Assembly: GCF_014656295.1 (NCBI RefSeq)
Contig: NZ_BNCD01000003.1
Span: forward strand, 186,001 to 250,000
Source: Streptomyces sulfonofaciens
GTDB lineage: Bacteria; Actinomycetota; Actinomycetes; Streptomycetales; Streptomycetaceae
DNA: 64,000 bases
Direction: 5' to 3'
Position numbers and translations under genes: made by a program. A model generated the notes under the pieces. The model made no database searches. It saw only the letters and a program-made list of their open reading frames with translations, and was not told the DNA's origin. This document shows positions 37,801-45,015 of the stretch, piece after piece (within the stretch, counting starts at the first letter, position 1; every line of letters begins with the position of its first letter).

Positions 37801-38061
37801 ATGCGTACGGGCAGTGAGCCCATGACCGCGCGCAGTCCGCTGAGGATGCGCTTCTGGCTGAGCATCTGGGGCCTGATCTGGACGACCGGCGGCACCGTCG
37901 CCTTCGCGATCGCGGAGCGCCCGGGTTGGACCGTCGCCTTCGCCATCCTGTGGCTGATCGTGGTCGTCGACCTGGTGATCGTCGTGCGGCACATCCGGCA
38001 GGGTCCGCACTTCCAGCCGGGCCGCGACGTGCCGCCGTACCAGCCGCCGTCACACCGCTGA
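37801..38061 (+). CDS. DUF6343-type small membrane protein
   Basis: An 86-aa protein with two predicted membrane helices (about 17-38, RFWLSIWGLIWTTGGTVAF, and 44-63, WTVAFAILWLIVVVDLVIVV). The N terminus PMTARSPLRMRFWLS and C terminus GPHFQPGRDVPPYQP are conserved in Streptomyces homologues. Its function is unknown. GGAAGGAGGG precedes ATG 37801. Confidence 0.85.
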   Translation: MRTGSEPMTARSPLRMRFWLSIWGLIWTTGGTVAFAIAERPGWTVAFAILWLIVVVDLVIVVRHIRQGPHFQPGRDVPPYQPPSHR

Positions 38062-38144
38062 ACGGGGCGGAGTGCCGCCCGGTCGGCCGCCCCGCCCACC
38101 GGGGCCGGCGGCCGCGCGCCGGGCCGCCCTGCCTGCGCGCCTGC

Positions 38145-38525
38145 TCAGGAGTCGAAGCGTGCCGCCGCCACGTACTGCGGCCGTGGGTCGAGGGCGGCGG
38201 CGAGTCTGAAATGCCGCAGTGCCTGTTCGGGGCGGCCACCGCGCTCATAGGTGCGGGCGAGCGCGAAGTGCGCGAACGCGTTGTCGGGCTCGCGCTCCAG
38301 CACGACACCGAACTCCAACTCGGCGGAGCGCAGTTGCGCGGCGGCGAAGAAGGCACGCGCGCGCAGCAGGCGCGCCGCCGTGTTCTCCGGGTGGGCCGCG
38401 ATGACGGGGTCGAGGAGCTTCACGGCGCCCCGCGGGTCGCGCGCCGAAAGAAGCTGCTCCGCGGCACGGAAGTCGATGACGTTCGTCTCGGGAGTACGTC
38501 CGATGGATCCGCTGCTCTCGGGCAC
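38145..38525 (-). CDS. Tetratricopeptide-repeat protein
   Basis: A 126-aa protein of about three TPR helices pairs: AAEQLLSARDPRGAVKLLDP (about 21-40), AARLLRARAFFAAAQLRSAE (about 50-69) and FAHFALARTYERGGRPEQAL (about 84-103). It is probably an adaptor; no partner is indicated. GTG 38525 follows AAGGAG. It is convergent with the DUF6343 gene, and 250 bp upstream separate it from coaE. Confidence 0.88.
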   Translation of the reverse strand: MPESSGSIGRTPETNVIDFRAAEQLLSARDPRGAVKLLDPVIAAHPENTAARLLRARAFFAAAQLRSAELEFGVVLEREPDNAFAHFALARTYERGGRPEQALRHFRLAAALDPRPQYVAAARFDS

Positions 38526-38775
38526 GGCTGACTCCTTCCCTGGCTGGCTCGTTCAACACCGGCGTGCACGGACGCTATTCCACGGCAGCTTCCCGGCCGT
38601 GCCACGACAGGTCCACGCCGGATCGAGGTGCGTCCGCACACCTGCCCCGGTCCAAGGCGCCCACCGCGGCGGCGCCCTCACCCGCGACCGCCCCGTGCCG
38701 CCGACCGCGTTGCGGGGTCCGGCCGCCACTCCCGGGCCGGCTGCCACTGCGGCGGCCGACCGCCGCTCCGGCCGG

Positions 38776-39408
38776 TCACTCCGCTCCGTCGCCGGAGGCA
38801 CCGGATGTGCCGGACCGCGCCCTGCGCGTCAACTGGTCCCATACCTCGCGGACCCGCTCGTGCAGCGCGTCAAGGCTGACTTCGTTGTCGATCACGAGGT
38901 CCGCGAGGGCCAGGCGCCTTTCGCGGGTCGCCTGCGCGGCCATCCGGGCCCGGGCGTCCTCCTCCGTCATGCCGCGCAGCCGTACCAGACGGTCGAGCTG
39001 GGTCCGCGGAGAGGCGTCGACGACGATCACCAGGTCGTAGAGCGGCGCAAGGTCGTTCTCGACCAGGAGGGGCACGTCGTGGACGACGACGGCGTCGGGC
39101 GGCGCGGCCGCCTCCAGTTCCGCGGAGCGCTCACGCACCAGCGGGTGCACGATCGCGTTGAGCTCGGCCAGCCTCTCGGCGTCGGCGAAGACGATCGAGC
39201 CCAGCCTGGGCCGGTCCAGAGAACCGTCCGCGGTCAGCACGTCCTCGCCGAAGGCCGCCACGACGGCCGCCAGCCCGCGGCTGCCGGGCTCGACGACCTC
39301 CCTGGCGATGCGGTCCGAATCCACCAGCACCGCGCCGTGCTCCACGAGCAGCCGTGCCACCTCGCTCTTGCCGGCGCCGATCCCACCGGTCAGGCCCACT
39401 CTCAGCAT
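38776..39408 (-). CDS. coaE: Dephospho-CoA kinase
   Basis: Last step of coenzyme A synthesis, phosphorylating dephospho-CoA at the 3' position; 210 aa. Walker [15 protein letters not shown] is at about 5-18, the [10 protein letters not shown] substrate region at about 30-39, and the LID region [15 protein letters not shown] at about 145-160. [12 protein letters not shown] is the usual central strand. ATG 39408 is the only good family start, although its Shine-Dalgarno is weak. The PAC2 gene lies 49 bp upstream on the same strand, so they may be co-transcribed. In many Streptomyces genomes rpsA and coaE are neighbours, as here. Confidence 0.96.
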   Translation of the reverse strand: MLRVGLTGGIGAGKSEVARLLVEHGAVLVDSDRIAREVVEPGSRGLAAVVAAFGEDVLTADGSLDRPRLGSIVFADAERLAELNAIVHPLVRERSAELEAAAPPDAVVVHDVPLLVENDLAPLYDLVIVVDASPRTQLDRLVRLRGMTEEDARARMAAQATRERRLALADLVIDNEVSLDALHERVREVWDQLTRRARSGTSGASGDGAE

Positions 39409-39457
39409 GACCCGAAGCTTAGAGAACGCCTCGGGCGAGCCGCCGCGGGGAGCCCGG

Positions 39458-40396
39458 TCAGCCGTCGCCCTCGCGCTCCGCCAGGAAGCGTTCGAACTCC
39501 TGGCCGATCTCGTCGGCGGACGGGATGTCCGCCGGCTCGGCGAGCATGTTGCCGCGACTCTCGGCACCTGCCGCGGCGTCGTACTGGTGCTCAAGCCCCT
39601 GGACCAGCGCGACGAGTTCGTCGTCGCCCTCCTGGATCTGCCGGTCGATCTCGGTCTGCGTGCGGTGCGCCTCGGTGCGCAGGGCGTGTGCGATGCCCGG
39701 CAGCACCAGACCGGTGGCCGCGGTGATCGACTCCAGGACGGTGAGCGCGGCGTCGGGGTAGGCGGAACGGGCGATGTAGTGCGGCACGTGGGCGGCGACA
39801 CCGAGGACGTCATGGCCGGCCTGGTCGAGCCGGTACTCCACGAGGGCCTCGGCGCTGCCCGGGACCTGCGCCTCGTCGAAGGGGCTGCGGTGGCCGGGCA
39901 CCAGCTCCGTGCGGTTGCCGTGCGGGGTGAGGCCGACGGGGCGGGTGTGGGGCACACCCATGGGGATGCCGTGGAAGTTCACCGCGAGGCGGACGCCGAG
40001 GCGCTCCACGATCTGCTCCACCGCGGCCGCGAAGCGCTCCCACTCGACGTCCGGCTCGGGGCCGGACAGCAGCAGGAACGGGGCGCCCGTGGCGTCCTGG
40101 ACGAGCCGTACGTCAAGTGTCGGCTCCTCGTAGGACGTCCAGCGGTCCCGACGGAACGTCAGCAGGGGGCGCCTGGCGCGGTAGTCCACCAGGCGGTCGT
40201 GGTCGAAGCGGGCGACGACCTGGTGGGGCAGGGAGTCGAGAAGGCGCTCGACGATCTGACCGCCCGTCTCCCCCGCATCGATGTAGCCGTCGAAGTGGTA
40301 GAGCATGACCAGTCCGGCCGATTCCTGGGCCAGGGCCATGTCGACGACGCCCAGACCCTTCGGCTCCCACGCGTACAAACCCTGCGGATCAAGCAC
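39458..40396 (-). CDS. PAC2-family protein (proteasome assembly chaperone-like)
   Basis: A 312-aa cytoplasmic protein of the PAC2 fold found in all proteasome-bearing actinobacteria. Landmarks are [20 protein letters not shown] near the N terminus (about 31-50), [16 protein letters not shown] (about 107-122), and [19 protein letters not shown] (about 235-253). The function is inferred from eukaryotic PAC2 and is untested here. GTG 40396 follows GAGGAG at 9 nt and gives the family start VLDPQGLY. The DasR-like box at 40482 lies about 90 bp upstream and might also serve this gene. Confidence 0.9.
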   Translation of the reverse strand: MLDPQGLYAWEPKGLGVVDMALAQESAGLVMLYHFDGYIDAGETGGQIVERLLDSLPHQVVARFDHDRLVDYRARRPLLTFRRDRWTSYEEPTLDVRLVQDATGAPFLLLSGPEPDVEWERFAAAVEQIVERLGVRLAVNFHGIPMGVPHTRPVGLTPHGNRTELVPGHRSPFDEAQVPGSAEALVEYRLDQAGHDVLGVAAHVPHYIARSAYPDAALTVLESITAATGLVLPGIAHALRTEAHRTQTEIDRQIQEGDDELVALVQGLEHQYDAAAGAESRGNMLAEPADIPSADEIGQEFERFLAEREGDG

Positions 40397-40481
40397 GATG
40401 ACTGCTCCTCTTCGTATCTGCCCTTCCGAACGCACCGCACGGCCGGCTCATTCCCCGGAGACAGGCGGAGTCGACCGGATC

Positions 40482-40521
40482 TGGTCCAGACCTTGACGCG
40501 GACATACGGCACCCTTACCGT
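40482..40521 (+). promoter_or_regulatory. Promoter with DasR/chitinase-type box
   Basis: TTGACG (40493-40498), 17 bp, TACCGT (40516-40521) is a strong vegetative-type promoter. Overlapping the -35 is TGGTCCAGACCT (40482-40493), identical to the 12-bp repeat of Streptomyces chitinase promoters and 10/12 to the DasR site TGGTCTAGACCA. Confidence 0.7.
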
Positions 40522-40554
40522 CACGACCATCACGCGTTCACACACGCGCCTGGT

Positions 40555-40582
40555 GTTCACGTATACAAACGTATGCGTGAAC
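40555..40582. promoter_or_regulatory. 28-bp near-perfect inverted repeat
   Basis: GTTCACGTATAC and GTATGCGTGAAC flank AAAC; 11 of 12 positions pair. It lies between the promoter and the start of the beta-helix gene, and is a candidate GntR/TetR-type operator or a leader hairpin. Confidence 0.6.
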
Positions 40583-40662
40583 AAGCGGACCGGTCCCGGG
40601 AGGTCCGTGGGACCGTGCGCCGCCCCCCGCTCCCTCACGAGAACGCAGACGGGAAGGTCCTC

Positions 40663-41628
40663 ATGCGCACCCGAAAGCTGCTCCTCCCACTGGTCGCCGC
40701 CCTCGCCGCCGCAGCCGCGGGTGCCTCCACGGCGCTCGCCGCTCCGGACCGGCAGGCGGTCACCATCGAGGTCTCCACGGCCGACGAGCTGGAGGCGGCG
40801 CTCGGCGACGCCGCGCCCGGCGACACGATCCACCTGGCGGACGGCACGTACACCGGGAACTTCGAGACCACCACGGCGGCCACGTCGGGCGCGCCGATCA
40901 CCCTCACGGGCTCCGCCGACGCGGTGCTCACCGCCCGCGGCGGCTACGGCCTCCACCTGGACGGCGCCTCGCACTGGACGGTCAAGGGGATCACCGTCAC
41001 GGGCGGCCAGAAGGGCATCGTGATCGACTCGGCCGACGGGGTGACCATCGACTCGGTGACCGTCCACGATCTCGACATGGAGGGCGTCCACTTCCGCAAT
41101 TCGAGCAGTGACGGCGTCATCAGGAACTCGACCGTCCACGACACCGGCAAGGACGGCCGCGGCATGGGCGAGGGCGTCTACGTCGGCACGGCCAACACGC
41201 TGGACGACAAGAGCGACGGCGTACAGATCCTGGACAACACCATCGGCCCCGGGGTCGGCGGCGAGAACGTGGACATCAAGGAGGGCACGACCGGCACGGT
41301 GGTGTCGGGCAACACCTTCGACGGCAGCGGCTTGACCGGCGCGAACTACGACGACTCCTGGATCGACGTCAAGGGCAACGACGTCGTCGTGGAGAACAAC
41401 AAGGGCACCCGCACCACGAACGACGGCTACGAGACCCACAGCCAGAGGGACGGCTGGGGGTGCGGCACGGTCTTCCGCGGCAACACGTCCGACCTGACGG
41501 GCGCCTCCGGCGCGAACCAGCTCGCGATCAATGTCACCAACCAGGCCGACGACTGCCGGACCACGGTCTACGGCAGCAACACGGTCACGGGCGGCAAGGG
41601 CCTTACCAACATCGAGGTGACGCCGTGA
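40663..41628 (+). CDS. Secreted right-handed beta-helix protein (pectate-lyase-like)
   Basis: A 321-aa exported protein. The signal peptide is about 1-27 (MRTRKLLLPLVAAL... ending STALAA). From about 35 a parallel beta-helix starts with the family opening STADELEAALGDAAPGDTIHLADGTY and continues in short coils (WTVKGITVTGG, VTIDSVTVHDL, VIRNSTVHDTG, VQILDNTIGPG, VVSGNTFDGSG). Candidates for polysaccharide-lyase or structural function exist, but no catalytic triad is certain. DDSWIDVKGNDVVVENNKG near the C terminus is conserved in this group. GGGAAGG precedes ATG 40663. A DasR-like box over its promoter suggests control by amino-sugar status. Confidence 0.82.
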   Translation: MRTRKLLLPLVAALAAAAAGASTALAAPDRQAVTIEVSTADELEAALGDAAPGDTIHLADGTYTGNFETTTAATSGAPITLTGSADAVLTARGGYGLHLDGASHWTVKGITVTGGQKGIVIDSADGVTIDSVTVHDLDMEGVHFRNSSSDGVIRNSTVHDTGKDGRGMGEGVYVGTANTLDDKSDGVQILDNTIGPGVGGENVDIKEGTTGTVVSGNTFDGSGLTGANYDDSWIDVKGNDVVVENNKGTRTTNDGYETHSQRDGWGCGTVFRGNTSDLTGASGANQLAINVTNQADDCRTTVYGSNTVTGGKGLTNIEVTP

Positions 41629-41639
41629 GGTGACGCCGT
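41614..41639. repeat. 13-bp direct repeat across a stop codon
   Basis: GAGGTGACGCCGT occurs at 41614-41626 and 41627-41639, with a diverged third copy (41640-41652). The TGA of the beta-helix gene lies within it. The remainder of the 338-bp gap to rpsA contains only the terminator at 41862. Confidence 0.8.
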
Positions 41640-41861
41640 GAGGTGACGTCACGAGGTGCGCACGACACGGCCGGGCCGCAGGCGCCTGCCGCGCCCGGGA
41701 CCGAACCGGTGCCCCAACCGGTCGACGGCGACCTCGCCCGGCCTCGGTGCAGCAGGGCGCACCGGTCGCCGAACACCGCGCGTCCCGCGCACCGCGGGCC
41801 GCCCCGGAGAGGCACCCGGGCCCGGAGGGCGGCCCGGACGCCGAACCCGGAGAACGGAAAA

Positions 41862-41900
41862 GCCACGGGGCCCGCATCCGAAGGATGCGGGCCCCGTGGC
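41862..41900. terminator. Strong terminator between the beta-helix gene and rpsA
   Basis: An 18-bp perfect stem (41862-41879 with 41883-41900) closed by a GAA loop, 67 bp beyond the rpsA stop. It is symmetric and can serve both convergent genes. Confidence 0.93.
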
Positions 41901-41966
41901 GTCGATCAGCGGCTCCACCTCAGCCGCGCGACCCGGCTACCCGGCTGCCGCCGGAGCGGCAGGCGC

Positions 41967-43457
41967 TCAGCTCTGGCCGCCGGCCAGCTTCTCGCGCAGG
42001 GCGGCCAGGGCCTCGTCCGACGCGAGCGCGCCGGAGTTGTCCTGCGTCTCCGAGGAGTAGGAGCCGCCGGAGGCGGCCGGAGCGGACTGCTCGCCACCCT
42101 CGGCCGCGGCCTGCGCGTCGGCCTCGCGGGACTTGATGACCTGCGCCTGGTGCTGCTCGAAGCGCTGCTGGGCCTCGGCGTACTGCGTCTCCCAGGCCTC
42201 ACGCTGCTGCTCGTAGCCGGGCAGCCAGTCGTTGGTCTCGGGGTCGAAGCCCTCGGGGTAGATGTAGTTCCCCTGGTCGTCGTACGACGCGGCCATGCCG
42301 TAGAGGGTCGGGTCGAACTCGACCGAGGCCGGGTCGGCGCCGAAGGACTCGTTGGCCTGCTTCAGCGAGAGGCTGATGCGGCGGCGCTCCAGGTCGATGT
42401 CGATGACCTTGACGAAGATCTCGTCGTTGACCTGGACGACCTGCTCCGGGATCTCCACGTGGCGCTCGGCCAGCTCGGAGATGTGGACCAGGCCCTCGAT
42501 GCCCTCGTCCACCCGGACGAACGCGCCGAACGGCACGAGCTTGGTGACCTTGCCGGGCACGACCTGCCCGATCTGGTGGGTCCGGGCGAACTGCTGCCAC
42601 GGGTCTTCCTGGGTCGCCTTCAGCGACAGGGAGACGCGCTCGCGGTCCATGTCGACGTCCAGGACCTCGACGGTGACCTCCTGGCCGACCTCGACGACCT
42701 CGGACGGGTGGTCGATGTGCTTCCAGGACAGCTCGGAGACGTGCACCAGGCCGTCTACGCCGCCCAGGTCCACGAAGGCGCCGAAGTTGACGATCGACGA
42801 GACCACACCGGACCGCACCTGACCCTTCTGGAGGGTGGTGAGGAAGGTCTGGCGCACCTCGGACTGGGTCTGCTCCAGCCAGGCGCGGCGGGAGAGGACG
42901 ACGTTGTTGCGGTTCTTGTCCAGCTCGATGATCTTGGCCTCGAGCTCCTTGCCCACGTAAGGCTGGAGGTCGCGGACACGGCGCATCTCGACGAGGGAGG
43001 CCGGAAGGAAGCCGCGGAGGCCGATGTCGAGGATGAGACCACCCTTGACGACCTCGATGACGGTACCGGTGACGATCCCGTCCTCTTCCTTGATCTTCTC
43101 GATGGTGCCCCAGGCACGCTCGTACTGGGCACGCTTCTTCGAGAGGATCAGGCGCCCCTCCTTGTCCTCCTTCTGGAGGACGAGGGCCTCGATCTCGTCG
43201 CCCACGGCGACGACCTCGTTCGGGTCGACGTCGTGCTTGATCGAGAGTTCCCGGGACGGGATGACGCCCTCGGTCTTGTAACCGATGTCGAGCAGGACCT
43301 CGTCCCGGTCGACCTTCACGATGACGCCGTCGACGATGTCGCCGTCGTTGAAGTACTTGATCGTCTCGTCGATCGCGGCGAGGAAGGCTTCCTCGTTACC
43401 GATGTCGTTGACCGCTACCTGCGGGGTGGTGGCGGTGGTCTCGGTGCTGCTCGTCAT
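41967..43457 (-). CDS. rpsA: 30S ribosomal protein S1
   Basis: Ribosomal mRNA-binding protein, 496 aa, with four S1 domains at about 35-105, 122-190, 209-278 and 294-364. Each ends in a recognisable hhhhLS(L/K)K element: RLILSKKRA, NVVLSRRAW, RVSLSLKAT and RISLSLKQA. GFLPASLVE and GLVHVSELS/GLVHISELA are the internal markers. The C-terminal 110 residues are acidic, Gln/Ala-rich and disordered, as in other actinomycetes. ATG 43457 is the family start (MTSSTETTA). Its GGAG Shine-Dalgarno is 11 nt upstream, further than ideal, and can be base-paired by the leader. A consensus promoter lies about 230 bp upstream. Confidence 0.98.
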   Translation of the reverse strand: MTSSTETTATTPQVAVNDIGNEEAFLAAIDETIKYFNDGDIVDGVIVKVDRDEVLLDIGYKTEGVIPSRELSIKHDVDPNEVVAVGDEIEALVLQKEDKEGRLILSKKRAQYERAWGTIEKIKEEDGIVTGTVIEVVKGGLILDIGLRGFLPASLVEMRRVRDLQPYVGKELEAKIIELDKNRNNVVLSRRAWLEQTQSEVRQTFLTTLQKGQVRSGVVSSIVNFGAFVDLGGVDGLVHVSELSWKHIDHPSEVVEVGQEVTVEVLDVDMDRERVSLSLKATQEDPWQQFARTHQIGQVVPGKVTKLVPFGAFVRVDEGIEGLVHISELAERHVEIPEQVVQVNDEIFVKVIDIDLERRRISLSLKQANESFGADPASVEFDPTLYGMAASYDDQGNYIYPEGFDPETNDWLPGYEQQREAWETQYAEAQQRFEQHQAQVIKSREADAQAAAEGGEQSAPAASGGSYSSETQDNSGALASDEALAALREKLAGGQS

Positions 43458-43459
43458 GT

Positions 43460-43560
43460 GGGAAAGGGCTCCGGTACGGACATTGAAGTCGTAGGTACTG
43501 CTTTGCGCCGTGAGCCCGTTTCGCTCTGAAGACGCCGGACAGCCTAGGAGGCGCTTTCCC
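43460..43560 (-). promoter_or_regulatory. rpsA leader structure that can mask the ribosome-binding site
   Basis: In the transcript GGGAAAGCGCCUCC (43560-43547) can pair with GGAGCCCUUUCCC (43472-43460), giving 7 bp plus a further 5 bp around small bulges. The second arm contains the Shine-Dalgarno GGAG. S1 is autoregulated at translation in other bacteria, so a leader switch is reasonable, but the pairing is my inference. Confidence 0.45.
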
Positions 43561-43683
43561 TCTCCCCACCGGTCGCCGGGAACCGGAAGAGCCAGAAATG
43601 CACCTCGACAACCGAGGGGACATACAACAGATGCGAGCACGGCCTGCTCGGTCTGAGGCGCGCAGGCCCGCAGCGCAACTTGT

Positions 43684-43712
43684 AGCATACGGGGGCAGCC
43701 GGACAGGGTCAA
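43684..43712 (-). promoter_or_regulatory. rpsA promoter
   Basis: On the minus strand TTGACC (43712-43707), 17 bp, TATGCT (43689-43684): close to the consensus for the principal sigma factor. Predicted +1 is near 43677, giving a leader of about 220 nt. Confidence 0.8.
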
Positions 43713-43864
43713 TGCACGAAGACGCACACCCGGGGCGGATCACCACATACCCGGCACACATCCTGTTGCCTCAGGCCACATGGGTAGCGAGGACGCGCCT
43801 CGGGGGACCGTCCGGCGGGTCGCACCACAGGGAACGGCAGCAGGCTCGACCGGAGAATACGACG

Positions 43865-44788
43865 ATGGAGCCGATCATCCAAGAGCGCGATCTGACGGGG
43901 CCCTCCGGAGGCCCTGCGGAGGAGCATTCCCAGCCATCCGGGCCGTTCAGGCGGACCGAGGGGGCCGAGGGGGCCGGGCCGTTCGAACCGGAGGCCACTC
44001 GCCGCACCTCCTCGGCCGCGGAGAGCAGCCGCGCCAACCGCGGCTGGTGGGACAGGAACGCCGACGAGTACCAGCACGAGCACGGTGCCTTCCTGGGGGA
44101 CGACCGATTCGTGTGGGGGCCCGAGGGGCTGGACGAGGCCGAGGCCGGGCTGCTGGGCCCGGTGGCCGCGCTGGCCGGCCGCAGGGTGCTCGAAGTGGGC
44201 GCGGGTGCCGCGCAGTGCTCGCGGTGGCTGGCGGCGCAGGGCGCGCGGCCGGTCGCCCTTGACCTGTCGCACCGGCAGCTCCAGCACGCGCTGCGGCTCG
44301 CGGACGCGCTTCCCCCGGGCGCCGGCGTGCGCCTGGTGCAGGCGGACGCCGGGGCCCTGCCCTTCGCGGCCGGCTCCTTCGACCTGGCCTGCTCGGCGTA
44401 CGGGGCGCTCCCGTTCGTGGCCGAGCCGGTGCGGGTGCTGGCGGAGGTGTACAGGGTGCTGCGGCCCGGCGGCCGGTTCGTCTTCTCGGTCACGCACCCG
44501 ATCCGCTGGGCCTTCCCGGACGAGCCGGGCCCCGAGGGCCTGTCGGTCGGCTCCTCCTACTTCGACCGCACGCCGTACGTGGAGCAGGACGAGGCGGGCC
44601 GGGCCGTGTACGTCGAGCACCACAGGACGCTCGGTGACCGGGTGCGGGACGTGGTCGCCGCCGGATTCCGCCTGCTGGACCTGGTGGAACCCGAGTGGCC
44701 GTCCTGGAACGGTCAGGAGTGGGGCGGCTGGTCGCCGCTGCGCGGGAACCTGATCCCCGGCACGGCGATATTCGTCTGCGAGCGCTGA
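43865..44788 (+). CDS. Class I SAM-dependent methyltransferase
   Basis: A 307-aa methyltransferase. The first 55 residues are a low-complexity Glu/Gly/Pro/Ser extension. The catalytic core starts at RGWWDRNADEYQHEHGAFLG (about 59-78). The SAM loop RRVLEVGAGAAQCSRWLAAQG is at about 106-126, and CSAYGALPFV and RVLRPGGRFVFSVTHPIRW follow in the usual order. The substrate is unknown. ATG 43865 is supported by GGAG at 9 nt. It is divergent from rpsA with a 407-bp region that holds the rpsA promoter and leader. A tRNA- or rRNA-modifying role is possible from the neighbourhood, but untested. Confidence 0.85.
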   Translation: MEPIIQERDLTGPSGGPAEEHSQPSGPFRRTEGAEGAGPFEPEATRRTSSAAESSRANRGWWDRNADEYQHEHGAFLGDDRFVWGPEGLDEAEAGLLGPVAALAGRRVLEVGAGAAQCSRWLAAQGARPVALDLSHRQLQHALRLADALPPGAGVRLVQADAGALPFAAGSFDLACSAYGALPFVAEPVRVLAEVYRVLRPGGRFVFSVTHPIRWAFPDEPGPEGLSVGSSYFDRTPYVEQDEAGRAVYVEHHRTLGDRVRDVVAAGFRLLDLVEPEWPSWNGQEWGGWSPLRGNLIPGTAIFVCER

Positions 44789-45015
44789 CGGCGGCCCGCC
44801 CCGCCCCACCCCCGCACGGGCGGCGCGGGCGACGGACCGGCGGCCCCGGCGGCCCCGGTTGGGGCTGAGCCGACGGCTGCGGCGGCCGACCCCGCGCGCC
44901 CCGCGGAGGCGGGGCCGACGGCGTTCCGTGCGCCCCGCGGAGACGGTGCCGGGCGCGCGGGCGCCGGGTGCCGGGCCCTGCCGCCGGCCCGGTCGCCGTC
45001 CGGGACACTGGCCGT

